A stretch of DNA of 64,000 nucleotides, taken from positions 124,001 to 188,000 of the forward strand of contig NZ_JACHJP010000013.1 of NCBI RefSeq assembly GCF_014203715.1, written 5' to 3'. Position 1 is the stretch's first letter, and the number at the start of each line of letters is the position of its first letter. A program made the position numbers and the translations under genes. The notes below the pieces were generated by a model. That model was given only the letters and a program-made list of their open reading frames with translations, made no database searches and was not told the DNA's origin. The stretch comes from Streptosporangium saharense (GTDB lineage Bacteria; Actinomycetota; Actinomycetes; Streptosporangiales; Streptosporangiaceae). This document shows, piece after piece, positions 16,174 to 25,306 of this stretch.

Positions 16174-17481
16174 GTGAGCACCGGACAGCCACCGTATCCG
16201 CAGGATGATCCCGAGCGCGACCGCACACCGTCGGGGCATCCGCAATACGGACAGAACGCGGGTCGAGCCCCTGGAGAACTCGATCCCGATGTGACAGTCG
16301 TGGGATATCGATCGGAGGCCTCACAGCCGAACACCGGACCTGGGCAGACCCAGCCCGGCTACGGCCAGGGCGGCACAGGCGCCTACGGCCAGCAGCCCTC
16401 CTACGGGCAGTCTGACTACGGTCAGCAGCAGCAGTACGGCCAGCAGCAGGGCTACGGCCAGCAGGCCTCCCAGCCCGGCTACGGCCAGCAGGGGGGCACC
16501 GGCTCCTACGGCCAGCCCGACTACGGCCAGCCCGACTACGGCCAGCAGCAGGGCTACGGCCAGCAGGCCGCGCAGCCGGGCTACGGCCAGTCTGACTACG
16601 GCCAGCAGCAGGGCTACGGTCAGCAGGCTTCCCAGCAGGGTTACGGCCAGCAGGGCGGGACGGGCTCCTACGGGCAGCCCGACTACGGCCAGCAGGCCTC
16701 CCAGCAGGGCTACGGCCAGTCTGACTACGGTCAGCAGCAGGGCTACGGTCAGCAGCAGTACGGCCAGCAGCAGGGCTACGGCCAGCAGGCCGCCCAGCCG
16801 AGCTACGGTCAGAACGACTACGGCCAGCAGGCGGGGTACGGCCAGCAGGCCGCACAGCCGTCCTACGGCCAGCCCGACTACGGTCAGCAGGGCTACGGCC
16901 AGCAGCCCGGTTACGGCGCCCAGGTGCCCGCCTACGGCCAGGGCTACGGGCCGCAGGGGGCCACACCCCCCGGCGCCCCCGCCCCGCTGGCCGAGTGGTG
17001 GCAGCGTCTGGTGGCGAGGTTGATCGACGGCATCATCATGGCGATCCCCACGGTGATCATCAGCCTCGTGCTGACGGCGATCCTGGTCACCAGCGGCGGT
17101 TTCGACCTCAACTCCGGGGTCGTCACCCAGCCCTCGGGTTACGTTCTGGCGAGCTTCCTGACCACCATCGTCGCCGGCCTGATCTACGTCGCGTATGAGT
17201 TCCTGATGCTGCGGCAGAACGGTCAGACCGTCGGCAAGATGGTCATGGGCATCAAGGTCGTTCCCGTGGGGGGCACCCTGCAGGGCGGTCTTTCCCCCGA
17301 CGTCGCCATCAAGCGGGCGGGTGTCTCCTACGGCCCCTACGCGCTGAGCGGCATTCCGATCCTTGGAATCGTGCTGAACATCTTCACCCTGGTGAACGTG
17401 CTCTGGCAGCTGTGGGACAAGCCCCTCAAGCAGTGCCTGCACGACAAGGCAGCCGCGACGGTGGTCGTCAAGACCAAGTAG
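16174..17481 (+). CDS. RDD family membrane protein with a Tyr-Gly-Gln repeat N-terminus
   Basis: A 435-residue protein. Residues 1-60 are acidic and polar. Residues of about 60-265 are a low-complexity run of units such as [12 protein letters not shown] and GYGQQA, almost only Tyr, Gly, Gln, Ser, Ala, Asp and Pro. Residues of about 270-430 are an RDD domain with membrane helices, RLIDG in the first, and the closing [20 protein letters not shown] 16174 follows GAGGTGA. The function of RDD proteins is unsettled (transport or ion homeostasis has been proposed). The tail resembles prion-like disordered segments. A terminator follows directly. Confidence 0.88.
   Translation: MSTGQPPYPQDDPERDRTPSGHPQYGQNAGRAPGELDPDVTVVGYRSEASQPNTGPGQTQPGYGQGGTGAYGQQPSYGQSDYGQQQQYGQQQGYGQQASQPGYGQQGGTGSYGQPDYGQPDYGQQQGYGQQAAQPGYGQSDYGQQQGYGQQASQQGYGQQGGTGSYGQPDYGQQASQQGYGQSDYGQQQGYGQQQYGQQQGYGQQAAQPSYGQNDYGQQAGYGQQAAQPSYGQPDYGQQGYGQQPGYGAQVPAYGQGYGPQGATPPGAPAPLAEWWQRLVARLIDGIIMAIPTVIISLVLTAILVTSGGFDLNSGVVTQPSGYVLASFLTTIVAGLIYVAYEFLMLRQNGQTVGKMVMGIKVVPVGGTLQGGLSPDVAIKRAGVSYGPYALSGIPILGIVLNIFTLVNVLWQLWDKPLKQCLHDKAAATVVVKTK
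16345..16965 (+). repeat. Coding tandem repeats (Tyr-Gly-Gln units)
   Basis: Imperfect tandem DNA repeats built on TACGGCCAGCAG lie within the RDD gene. Unit lengths vary in multiples of three and the frame is kept, as expected of a selected low-complexity protein segment that expands and contracts by slippage or recombination. Confidence 0.85.
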
Positions 17482-17493
17482 TCGCGGGAAAAA

Positions 17494-17525
17494 GGGGCCG
17501 GCGGTTCAACCCGCCGGTCCCTTTT
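17494..17525 (+). terminator. Rho-independent terminator after the RDD gene
   Basis: An 11-base GC-rich stem (17494-17504 with 17511-17521, one wobble), loop TTCAAC, then TTTT. It starts 12 bases past the stop codon. Confidence 0.85.
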
Positions 17526-17534
17526 CGTGTCCGC

Positions 17535-17574
17535 CTTCGCGCGTGCCGGGAAACCTTCGCCCGTGCCGGGAAAC
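17535..17574. repeat. 20-bp tandem duplication
   Basis: Two 20-base copies (17535-17554 and 17555-17574) differ at one base and share CGTGCCGGGAAAC. They lie just beyond the terminator in non-coding sequence. Function unknown. Confidence 0.7.
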
Positions 17575-18586
17575 ACGTTGGACGGCGTACCCGGTAACGA
17601 GGACCCGTCCGGACGCGATGGAAGCGCAAACCCATTCGCGGCGGCACGAGGAGCGTTATGGCCGTCCACCCGCCTCCGGCGACGACAAACGCCGGGCACC
17701 ACGGACGTCACGGCGGACCAGCCCCCAAGGGGAGCGGGCCGTACCGCCCTAAGAACAACTACGCCACGCTGTCTTTGGACAGCCGTCCACGCGGCCTTAT
17801 GGGACCCCAAAGGGAGAACGCCCGCCGAGGGCAGTTCGCGCCCGGCCCGCCGAATGAACCACGATCGGGGGAGGACGTCCTCCCGGACGGTGCCGACTTC
17901 GTGTCCCCGTTCGTGTCGCCGCAGGGATTGTCTCGCCCTTCCCCCGGCTTCTTAGCGATGGCGTCGGGGACGTCCCGGTGTCACGTGGTTGTTACGGAGT
18001 CCGCTCCTGTTTGGTGGTTATAAGGTCTACGACTATGTCCTAGATGCCAGACAAGGACGTACTCTTGGTAAGAAAACAAGGAAGATCCGTCTTCTTCTGT
18101 CAGCGGAGTCGCACCACGGCCTCCCGCAACATGAAGAGGGCAACTATCCATATGGGTGTTCTTCGCGCTGGGGGCATTGTCGGCGGTGAACCCGCCAGAC
18201 ATGATCTCCGGCTTCGCCGACAGTCTGTCCGATCTTCTCTTCCAGACCCCTCACCAGGGGCTTCGCGGGCAGGAGGCCGTACAGCTCCGTAGCCGCCGAG
18301 CAGGGACCACATTGGTTTTCCGGTGGAGTGATCATCACAAGATCGCCCTGCCGGTTTTTCCCTCCGGCTTTACGGAGCGCAACCGGTAAGACGGCTGGAG
18401 AGAAGCATTAAGGTAGTGAGCGGCAGGTCTGTCTGCCCCAGTGACACCCCCCGACCGCAGGTGACGCTATGGTCATCTGTGGACGGATCCGGACCGATCG
18501 AGCGCGTCCTCCCAGCGTGGCCCGGGTTGTCGCAGGCAAAATTTCCATGGTCCCCGAAAGTTACCCACGGTGCGGAGCGAGGACGA
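17575..18586. other. 1-kb region without a convincing gene
   Basis: Base composition drops around 18000-18200. A 121-codon plus-strand frame (17658-18023) has GAGGAG four bases before its ATG, but it is Pro/His-rich, has weaker third-position GC than its neighbours and contains a TTA codon. Short frames on both strands at 18144-18389 have some coding character and could be remnants. Neither resembles a family I know, so no gene is called. Confidence 0.35.
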
Positions 18587-18730
18587 ATGAACGAGGTATT
18601 GTCCGCGTTGATACCCCCGGTGGTCGTCGGCGGGGCCTTCATCTACGGAGTTGTCAAGGTTCTTCGGAGTGAAGCCGTCGGCCGTCGCCCGGCAAAACGA
18701 CGCGATCAGGCCGAGTCGCAGAACGGTTGA
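18587..18730 (+). CDS. Small single-span membrane protein
   Basis: A 47-residue protein with one hydrophobic helix (ALIPPVVVGGAFIYGVVKVL) followed by a basic, polar C-terminus (RSEAVGRRPAKRRDQ). ATG 18587 follows GAGGACGA, a fair ribosome site. Small proteins of this shape are common in actinobacterial genomes. Its position just upstream of lsr2 is the only context. Function unknown. Confidence 0.62.
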   Translation: MNEVLSALIPPVVVGGAFIYGVVKVLRSEAVGRRPAKRRDQAESQNG

Positions 18731-18848
18731 TCACTCCCCGGGGCCGCGGGGCGACGAGAATCGCCGGGCTCCTGGAATTGCCGCTCTCCGATTGCGGGTA
18801 TATGTTTAGCTAGCGAATGAAACAATACTCCGCGAAAGGATTGCGTAG

Positions 18849-19181
18849 ATGGCCAAGCAGATCCAGGAGATACTCATCGACGACCTCGATGGGGGCGAGG
18901 CCAATGAGACCGTCGCCTTCGCGATTGACGGCACCAGCTATGAGATTGACCTCAGCGACGTAAACGCGAAGAAGCTCCGCGACTCCCTGTCGCCTTTCGT
19001 GCAGAGCGCGCGTCGCTCCGGTGCTCTGGCTCCTCGCCGTCGTCGTGCCGGTGGCACCCGGGCACTCACCAGAGAGAAGAGCGCGGACATCCGGGCGTGG
19101 GCCAAGTCCCACGGCCTCAACGTCAGCGAGCGCGGCCGAATCGCCTCGAAGATCGTCGAGCAGTACGAAGCGGCTCACTAG
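18849..19181 (+). CDS. lsr2: Nucleoid-associated protein Lsr2
   Basis: A 110-residue xenogeneic silencer that bridges AT-rich DNA. The N-terminal half is the dimerisation and oligomerisation domain (MAKQIQEILIDDLDGGEA, then VAFAIDGTSYEIDLS). A basic linker follows, and the C-terminal helices carry the AT-hook-like Arg95-Gly96-Arg97 that enters the minor groove. The ATG follows AAAGGA. A long hairpin behind the gene separates it from clpC. Confidence 0.97.
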   Translation: MAKQIQEILIDDLDGGEANETVAFAIDGTSYEIDLSDVNAKKLRDSLSPFVQSARRSGALAPRRRRAGGTRALTREKSADIRAWAKSHGLNVSERGRIASKIVEQYEAAH

Positions 19182-19190
19182 ATCGTTGAA

Positions 19191-19243
19191 TCATGCGGTT
19201 ATGGCGGCCACGGTGGGGTCCGGTGGCGGCCATGACCGCATGA
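19191..19243 (+). terminator. Long hairpin between lsr2 and clpC
   Basis: A 21-base stem (19191-19211 with 19223-19243, one wobble and one mismatch) around an 11-base loop begins ten bases after the lsr2 stop. It has no T-tract. Confidence 0.65.
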
Positions 19244-19268
19244 CGCGTTTGAGCGGCCGATAAACGTC

Positions 19269-19282
19269 GTTCGCTTGCGGCG
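19269..19282 (+). promoter_or_regulatory. Probable ClgR box upstream of clpC
   Basis: GTTCGC-TTGCG-GCG fits the CGC-N5-GCG core of the ClgR operators known in Streptomyces and Corynebacterium, where ClgR activates clp protease genes. It lies about 165 bases before the clpC start. The match is incomplete at the outer positions. Confidence 0.45.
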
Positions 19283-19446
19283 TATCGGGAACATCGCACC
19301 CCCCGCAAGTAGTTGGATGGAGGGTGAACGCCCTGCTCTCGGGGAACGTCTTCTGCGTAGAGCGGTCGCCGGGTCGGGGCTACCATGCGGGATGACAGGG
19401 CCCGGATATCCCGGACCTGCCTGACCGCTCTGTGAGGAGCGACGAG

Positions 19447-21954
19447 ATGTTCGAGAGGTTCACCGACCGCGCACGGCGGGTTGTCGTCCTGGCCCAAGAA
19501 GAGGCCCGGATGCTCAACCACAACTACATCGGTACGGAGCACATTCTTCTTGGCTTGATCCATGAAGGTGAAGGCGTTGCCGCCAAGGCTCTGGAGAGCC
19601 TCGGCATCAGTCTTGAAGGTGTGCGTCAGCAGGTCGAGGAGATCATCGGCCAGGGGCAGTCTGCGCCGTCGGGGCACATTCCCTTCACCCCGCGGGCGAA
19701 GAAGGTCCTTGAGCTGTCGCTCCGTGAGGCCTTGCAACTGGGGCACAACTACATCGGCACCGAGCACATCCTGCTCGGCCTCATCCGTGAGGGCGAGGGC
19801 GTCGCGGCCCAGGTGCTGGTGAAGCTGGGCGCGGATCTCAACCGCGTCAGGCAGCAGGTCATCCAGTTGCTCCACGGTTACCAGGGCAAGGAGCCGGCCG
19901 CCTCTGGCGGTCCGCAGGAGACGGCGCCGTCGACCTCCCTTGTGCTGGACCAGTTCGGCCGCAACCTGACCCAGGCCGCCCGCGAGGGCAAGCTCGACCC
20001 GGTCATCGGCCGGGACAAGGAGATCGAGCGGGTCATGCAGGTCCTGTCCCGCAGGACCAAGAACAACCCCGTCCTGGTCGGCGAGCCCGGCGTCGGCAAG
20101 ACCGCCGTCGTCGAGGGCCTGTCGCAGAAGATCGTCAAGGGCGAGGTTCCCGAGACGCTCAAGGACAAGCAGCTCTACACCCTCGACCTGGGCGCCCTGG
20201 TCGCGGGCTCGCGCTACCGCGGTGACTTCGAGGAGCGCCTGAAGAAGGTGCTCAAGGAGATCCGCACCCGCGGCGACATCATCCTGTTCATCGACGAGCT
20301 GCACACGCTCGTCGGCGCGGGCGCCGCCGAGGGCGCGATCGACGCCGCCAGCATCCTCAAGCCGATGCTGGCCCGTGGTGAGCTGCAGACCATCGGCGCG
20401 ACCACGCTCGACGAGTACCGCAAGCACCTGGAGAAGGACGCCGCGCTTGAGCGCCGCTTCCAGCCGATCCAGGTGGCCGAGCCCAGCCTCAGCCACACGA
20501 TCGAGATCCTCAAGGGCCTGCGCGACCGTTACGAGGCCCACCACCGGGTCTCCATCACCGACGGCGCCCTGGTCGCCGCCGCGCAGCTCGCCGACCGCTA
20601 CATCAGCGACCGGTTCCTGCCGGACAAGGCGATCGACCTCATCGACGAGGCCGGCTCGCGCATGCGCATCCGCCGCATGACCGCGCCGCCGGACCTGCGT
20701 GAGTACGACGAGAAGATCGCCAACGTGCGGCGCGACAAGGAGTCCGCGATCGACGCGCAGGACTTCGAGAAGGCCGCGGCGCTGCGCGACCAGGAGAAGC
20801 AGCTCCAGCTCAAGCGGGAACGCCGTGAGAAGGAGTGGAAGGCCGGCGACATGGACGTCGTGGCCGAGGTCACCGAGGAGCTCATCGCCGAGGTCCTGGC
20901 CACCGCCACCGGCATCCCGGTCTTCAAGCTCACCGAGGAGGAGTCCCAGCGACTGCTCCGCATGGAGGACGAGCTGCACAAGCGGATCATCGGTCAGGAC
21001 GACGCCATCAAGGGTCTGTCCCGCTCGATCCGCCGTACCCGCGCCGGTCTGAAGGACCCGCGCCGTCCGGGCGGTTCGTTCATCTTCGCCGGTCCCTCCG
21101 GTGTCGGTAAGACCGAGCTGTCCAAGTCGCTCGCCGAGTTCCTCTTCGGGGACGAGGACGCGCTGATCATGCTGGACATGTCCGAGTTCATGGAGAAGCA
21201 CACCGTCTCCAGGCTGTTCGGCTCGCCTCCCGGCTACGTCGGATACGAGGAGGGCGGCCAGCTCACCGAGAAGGTGCGGCGCAAGCCGTTCTCCGTGGTC
21301 CTCTTCGACGAGATCGAGAAGGCGCACCCGGACATCTTCAACTCGCTGCTGCAGATCCTGGAGGACGGTCGCCTGACCGACGCCCAGGGCCGCGTTGTCG
21401 ACTTCAAGAACACCGTCATCATCATGACGACCAACCTCGGTACCCGTGACATCTCCAAGGGCATCGGGGTCGGGTTCGCCAAGGCCAACGACAACGAGTC
21501 CAACTACGACCGGATGAAGGCCAAGGTGCAGGAGGAGCTCAAGCAGCACTTCCGCCCCGAGTTCCTCAACCGTGTCGACGACATCGTGGTCTTCCACCAG
21601 CTCACGCCGAAGGAGATCATCAAGATCGTCGATCTGATGCTCGCCCAGGTGGCGCTGCGCCTGAAGGACCGCGACATGGGCCTTGAGGTCTCCGACGAGG
21701 CCAAGCAGCTGCTGGCCGACCGCGGTTACGACCCGGTGATGGGTGCCCGTCCGCTGCGCCGTACGATCCAGCGCGAGCTGGAGGACACGCTGTCGGAGAA
21801 GATCCTGTACGGCGAGATCCGGCCCGGCCAGATCGTCAAGATCGGCATCGAGGGCGAGGGCGACAACGCCACCTTCACCTTCGTCGGTGAGGCCGCGCCC
21901 GCGGATCGCGTCCCGGACTCGGCCGCCGCCATCGCGGAGCCGATCCAGCACTAG
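19447..21954 (+). CDS. clpC: ATP-dependent Clp protease ATPase subunit ClpC
   Basis: An 835-residue HSP100 unfoldase that feeds ClpP. Two N-terminal Clp repeats (about residues 3-145, each with [14 protein letters not shown]) precede AAA+ domain 1 with Walker A GEPGVGKT (212-219). A UVR/coiled-coil middle domain follows (about 415-460, [20 protein letters not shown]), then AAA+ domain 2 with Walker A GPSGVGKT (about 549). ATG 19447 follows GAGGAG; the in-frame GTG at 19432 is less likely. An upstream ClgR-type box suggests heat or protein-stress control. No clpP is in the window. Confidence 0.97.
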   Translation: MFERFTDRARRVVVLAQEEARMLNHNYIGTEHILLGLIHEGEGVAAKALESLGISLEGVRQQVEEIIGQGQSAPSGHIPFTPRAKKVLELSLREALQLGHNYIGTEHILLGLIREGEGVAAQVLVKLGADLNRVRQQVIQLLHGYQGKEPAASGGPQETAPSTSLVLDQFGRNLTQAAREGKLDPVIGRDKEIERVMQVLSRRTKNNPVLVGEPGVGKTAVVEGLSQKIVKGEVPETLKDKQLYTLDLGALVAGSRYRGDFEERLKKVLKEIRTRGDIILFIDELHTLVGAGAAEGAIDAASILKPMLARGELQTIGATTLDEYRKHLEKDAALERRFQPIQVAEPSLSHTIEILKGLRDRYEAHHRVSITDGALVAAAQLADRYISDRFLPDKAIDLIDEAGSRMRIRRMTAPPDLREYDEKIANVRRDKESAIDAQDFEKAAALRDQEKQLQLKRERREKEWKAGDMDVVAEVTEELIAEVLATATGIPVFKLTEEESQRLLRMEDELHKRIIGQDDAIKGLSRSIRRTRAGLKDPRRPGGSFIFAGPSGVGKTELSKSLAEFLFGDEDALIMLDMSEFMEKHTVSRLFGSPPGYVGYEEGGQLTEKVRRKPFSVVLFDEIEKAHPDIFNSLLQILEDGRLTDAQGRVVDFKNTVIIMTTNLGTRDISKGIGVGFAKANDNESNYDRMKAKVQEELKQHFRPEFLNRVDDIVVFHQLTPKEIIKIVDLMLAQVALRLKDRDMGLEVSDEAKQLLADRGYDPVMGARPLRRTIQRELEDTLSEKILYGEIRPGQIVKIGIEGEGDNATFTFVGEAAPADRVPDSAAAIAEPIQH

Positions 21955-22011
21955 GCCGGACGGTCCCCGGGGCTCGTTCCCCGAAGGACCGGCAGGTCAG
22001 AGAACAGAAGC

Positions 22012-22043
22012 AGGCCCCGTCGTGAGACATCACGGCGGGGTCT
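22012..22043 (+). terminator. Terminator after clpC
   Basis: A 14-base stem (two wobbles) with loop GACA, followed by a T-rich stretch (GCTCATTTGTT). A weaker hairpin lies just after the stop at about 21960-21992. Confidence 0.7.
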
Positions 22044-22082
22044 GCTCATTTGTTACGCAAGGAGGTGTCCCACCACCAAAGG

Positions 22083-22120
22083 TAGTACTACACTCTGTAG
22101 AGTGAGCCTGACAGGCTCAC
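22083..22120. promoter_or_regulatory. Cluster of three palindromes upstream of eboE
   Basis: Three back-to-back palindromes occur in 38 bases: TAGTACTA (22083-22090), CACTCT-GT-AGAGTG (22091-22104) and GTGAGCC-TGACA-GGCTCAC (22102-22120). They lie between the clpC terminator and eboE, about 185 bases before its start. They look like operator sites; the binding protein is unknown. Confidence 0.5.
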
Positions 22121-22303
22121 GACGTGAGCCCACAACATCGTGCTTTCCGCGGCGAGGCCACCTCCCGGGGTCAGCCGCACGGCGTACCGGCGAATCACCT
22201 GTGCAGGTGACGCGGCAACCGGTGCCCGCGCGGGATGCTCGGCGCACCAGGCCGGGTTCCGAGACCACCTGACCGAAAGCACCACACGCCTTGGAGGCAC
22301 CGG

Positions 22304-23254
22304 ATGCGTTTGCGACACCAGGACGGGACTCTCGTTCACCTGTCCTACAACGCGGGCGTCCATCCCGCTGAGGACCTGGAGAACCTGATCGCCCACCTGA
22401 CCAGATACGCGGTCCCGGTGCGCAAGCGTCTCGGCGTCAGGCGGATGGGTGTCGGTCTCTGGCTCTCTCCCAGCGTCGCCGACCACCTCATCGCCGACCG
22501 GATCGAACTGGTCCGCCTGCGCCGCTCCCTTGAGGAGCGCGGCCTGGAGGTCGTCAGCCTCAACGGCACCGGTGGCCGCAACCAGGAGAGCCCCGGCCCC
22601 GACTGGGCCAAGCCGGAGCGCTACCGCTACACGATGGCGCTGTCCAGGATCCTGGCCTTCCTGCTGCCCGACGACGTCCAGTTCGGCAGCATCTCCACCA
22701 TTCCCATCGGCTGGCGCCGCGACTGGCCCGCCGACCTGCACGCTATTGCGGCCCGTCGCCTCGAAAGGCTCTCCCGCGAACTGCGCGGCCTCTACAGCGT
22801 CACCGGCAAAACCATCAGGGTCGGCTTCGAGCCCTGGCCCGGCTGCGTGCTGGAGACCACCAAGCAGGCCCTCGAACGCGTCAGCGACATCGACTCCGAG
22901 CACCTCGGCGTCTGCCTCGACGCCTGCCATCTCGCGGGCGGCGCGGAGGAGCCCGAGGACGCCCTGCGCGGTCTGGCCGCCGCCGGTGCCCCCGTCGTCA
23001 AGCTCGGCCACGTCCACAACCACTTCGGCGACGCCTGCCAGGAACTCCCCAGCACCCGCCCGGTGCTTGAGGACACCCTCACGGCCATGCTCTCCGGCGC
23101 GGTGAACGGCACGGCCCACATCGAGGTCGAGACCCACGGCCTGGCCGTACCGCTGCGGGCGAAGGGACCGGGAGCCCTGGTCAACATGCTCGCCGCGGAA
23201 CTCGACTGGGCCAGGAGCAACTTGACGGCTTTGGGACTGACGCTGGCTGCGTAG
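22304..23254 (+). CDS. EboE-like TIM-barrel protein
   Basis: A 316-residue protein of the xylose-isomerase-like TIM-barrel superfamily. The N-terminal LSYNAGVHPAEDL, the long barrel with GRNQESPGPDWAKPERYRYT and the metal-site-like blocks GFEPWPGCVLET, CLDACHLAGG and KLGHVHNH match EboE of the ebo cluster. In cyanobacteria and pseudomonads, ebo genes help move precursors such as those of scytonemin to the periplasm. The other ebo genes are not adjacent, so the role here is open. ATG 22304 follows TTGGAGG. The protein is somewhat shorter than typical EboE. Confidence 0.7.
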   Translation: MRLRHQDGTLVHLSYNAGVHPAEDLENLIAHLTRYAVPVRKRLGVRRMGVGLWLSPSVADHLIADRIELVRLRRSLEERGLEVVSLNGTGGRNQESPGPDWAKPERYRYTMALSRILAFLLPDDVQFGSISTIPIGWRRDWPADLHAIAARRLERLSRELRGLYSVTGKTIRVGFEPWPGCVLETTKQALERVSDIDSEHLGVCLDACHLAGGAEEPEDALRGLAAAGAPVVKLGHVHNHFGDACQELPSTRPVLEDTLTAMLSGAVNGTAHIEVETHGLAVPLRAKGPGALVNMLAAELDWARSNLTALGLTLAA

Positions 23255-23264
23255 CGCTTGCTTT

Positions 23265-23284
23265 GCGCCGCCTGGCGGCGGCGC
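23265..23284 (+). terminator. Hairpin after eboE
   Basis: GCGCCGCC-TGGC-GGCGGCGC is a perfect 8-base stem with a 4-base loop, ten bases past the eboE stop. Confidence 0.5.
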
Positions 23285-23612
23285 GGGCTTGTGCGCCTGC
23301 GGGTCGGTGCTTCCCCTCGTCGTTCGTCCGCTTCGCTCCCTCTCTCCTCAGTCCAAGCACCGACGGCGCCCAAGCCGAAACTCTTCACTCCCGGCACCGG
23401 TACCCCAAAACCAAACTCTTCACTTCGGACATCAGCGAGTGGGCCGGGGTCTTTCGTGCTCCCAGCTCAGGGCCGGGGTTCTTTTCTGGGGCAGGGCAAA
23501 GGCGGGGAAATCGGGGGATGGGGGGCGGGAATCCATGATGTGTATCTGCGGGAAATCGGTACACAGAAAGCCTGGAAAAGCGTGGAGGGGGCGCGGGGGG
23601 AGGCCGGGTGGG
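23285..23612. other. Intergenic stretch with a short direct repeat
   Basis: No gene is seen between the convergent eboE and secreted-protein genes. AAACTCTTCACT occurs twice (23378-23389 and 23413-23424), 35 bases apart. Purpose unknown. Confidence 0.4.
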
Positions 23613-24305
23613 TCAGCGGAGGTGGAAGACGGCTTTGTGGCTCTTGAGGTCGGGGGTGCGGACCACGGCCACGTAGGTTCCGGCCTTGGCGGTGGCGCGC
23701 TGGGCTGAGCAGTCACCGCCGGAGCGGTGGCGGTCCCACTCGATCTGCCGGACGTACGGAATGCCCCGGTCGAGGCGGTAGATCTCCTGGATCTCCCCGC
23801 TGACGCAGTCGGCGGACGACCAGATGCGGTCGTCGCCGGAGGTGATGCGGACCTCAAGCGCCCGCGCTCCGACGTCGGCGGTGCACATCACCTCGCTGGT
23901 GTTCACCAGCGTGACGATGAACTGGGGCCGGTTGCCCCCGGCGTAGACCTCGCTCCGTCCCCGCATGTCCAGGACCAGGTCGGACGGGTCGCAGGTCTGG
24001 CCGGGGCGCCTGACGACGACCTTGGGCCGTTCCTTCGCGGCTGCCTTCGGCGCCGGGGAAGGCTCGGGGGACCCGGGGGCGGACGGTGTCGGAGTGATCG
24101 TCACCGCGGGGAGAAGCGCCAGGATCGGATCCGGCGACGGGGAGCCGGTGGCCGTGCCGTTCGCGCGGTGGTCGTCGTCCTGTCCGCTCGCGGAGCAGGC
24201 CCACGCCACCGCGGCGACCACCATGAGCACACCGACGAGCGCGGCCATCCGCCGCCGCCAGTAGACGTCCACTCCTATGTCGCTACGGAAAGTGTCCGGA
24301 TCCAT
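23613..24305 (-). CDS. Membrane-anchored or secreted protein with Pro/Ser linker
   Basis: A 230-residue protein with a short cytoplasmic start (YWRRRM), one hydrophobic helix (AALVGVLMVVAAVAWACSA, about residues 19-38), a Pro/Ser/Thr-rich linker (about 50-90) and a beta-rich extracytoplasmic domain with four cysteines (CDPSDLVLDM, VMCTADVG, SSADCVSG, GGDCSAQ). The domain recalls actinobacterial DUF4232-type surface domains, but I cannot assign it. It is divergent from mutY, a neighbourhood shared by several actinobacteria. ATG 24305 has only a weak ribosome site. Confidence 0.72.
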   Translation of the reverse strand: MDPDTFRSDIGVDVYWRRRMAALVGVLMVVAAVAWACSASGQDDDHRANGTATGSPSPDPILALLPAVTITPTPSAPGSPEPSPAPKAAAKERPKVVVRRPGQTCDPSDLVLDMRGRSEVYAGGNRPQFIVTLVNTSEVMCTADVGARALEVRITSGDDRIWSSADCVSGEIQEIYRLDRGIPYVRQIEWDRHRSGGDCSAQRATAKAGTYVAVVRTPDLKSHKAVFHLR

Positions 24306-24427
24306 ACGCACAGTATGGTGACTCTCCGCGGACCGTGAGGGGCGACCCGCCGCTCCGGTCGTCGTTTCGGTGGACGGAGCCGGGCGAAGGCGGTGAAGCA
24401 CGTCCGGAACGGCACTATCGTCGGAGA

Positions 24428-25303
24428 GTGCCCGAGTCGAACCTCCTGTTGGAGCCTGTCCTCTCCTGGTATGCCGACAACGCGCGTGACCTGCCGTGGC
24501 GGACCGAGGACGCCTCTCCCTGGTCGATCCTGGTCAGCGAGATCATGTTGCAGCAGACCCCGGTGGTCCGGGTGCTCCCCATCTGGACGGAGTGGATGGA
24601 GCGCTGGCCGACGCCCGCGGCCCTGGCCAAGGAGCCGCCCGGCGAGGCCGTACGGCACTGGGGGCGGCTTGGTTATCCGCGTCGTGCGCTCAACCTGCAC
24701 GCGTGCGCCAGGGCGATCACCGACGAGCACGACGGTGAGGTGCCCTCCGACCACGCGACCCTGCTGACGCTGCCCGGCATCGGGGAGTACACCGCCGCCG
24801 CGGTGGCCAGTTTCGCCTTCCGGGGGCGGCACGCCGTACTGGACACCAATGTGCGCAGGGTCCTCGCGCGGGCCGTGACGGGGGAGGAGTATCCCCCGAA
24901 GGCCACCACGCCCGCCGAGCGCAAACTCGCCGCCTCGCTGCTGCCCGGGGAAGCGGACGCCCCGGTCTGGGCGGTGGCCGTGATGGAACTCGGAGCCCTG
25001 GTCTGTACGGCTCGCGCCCCCCGCTGCGCCGACTGCCCGATCGTCGGCCTGTGCGCCTGGCGGCTGGCGGGCAAACCGCCCTACGAGGGACCGGCGCGCA
25101 AGGGACAGACCTACGCGGGTACGGACCGGCAGTGCCGGGGAAGGCTGCTGGCCGTGCTCCGGCAGGCCCACGGCCCCGTCCCCAAGGACGCCCTCGACGT
25201 GGTCTGGGACGACGCCCTCCAGCGGGAACGCGCGTTGGACGGTCTGGTCGCCGACGGGCTGGCGGAGGTTCTCGACGACGGGACCTATCAGCTGCCCGCC
25301 TGA
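24428..25303 (+). CDS. mutY: A/G-specific adenine glycosylase
   Basis: A 291-residue base-excision repair enzyme that removes adenine paired with 8-oxoguanine. It has the helix-hairpin-helix core with LPGIGEYTAAAVASF, the catalytic Asp in LDTNVRRVLAR, Glu in SEIMLQQTPV, and the 4Fe-4S ligands with spacing C-x6-C-x2-C-x5-C (CTARAPRCADCPIVGLC). The NUDIX-like C-terminal domain of E. coli MutY is shortened, as in many actinobacteria. GTG 24428 follows TATCGT by six bases, suggesting a leaderless message. It converges on disA with three bases between stops. Confidence 0.94.
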   Translation: MPESNLLLEPVLSWYADNARDLPWRTEDASPWSILVSEIMLQQTPVVRVLPIWTEWMERWPTPAALAKEPPGEAVRHWGRLGYPRRALNLHACARAITDEHDGEVPSDHATLLTLPGIGEYTAAAVASFAFRGRHAVLDTNVRRVLARAVTGEEYPPKATTPAERKLAASLLPGEADAPVWAVAVMELGALVCTARAPRCADCPIVGLCAWRLAGKPPYEGPARKGQTYAGTDRQCRGRLLAVLRQAHGPVPKDALDVVWDDALQRERALDGLVADGLAEVLDDGTYQLPA

Positions 25304-25306
25304 GGG

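Noticed and set aside
16345-16965. Repeats that could suggest a CRISPR array or minisatellite
   Set aside because: Units are in frame, lack unique spacers of fixed length, and encode the Tyr-Gly-Gln segment of the RDD protein.
17658-18023. A possible 121-residue protein
   Set aside because: It has a fair ribosome site but weaker third-position GC than its neighbours, a TTA codon and no recognisable motif; left as part of an unexplained gap.
18144-18338. A possible 64-residue minus-strand protein
   Set aside because: Overlapping frames on both strands look equally plausible, and there is no ribosome site or known family.
19123-21951. A 942-codon open frame on the minus strand
   Set aside because: It is the antisense shadow of clpC, a product of high third-position GC, and contains no family motif.
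24428-24450. A sequence resembling a tRNA T-loop (GAGTCGAACCT)
   Set aside because: It lies in the first codons of mutY and no cloverleaf can be folded around it.
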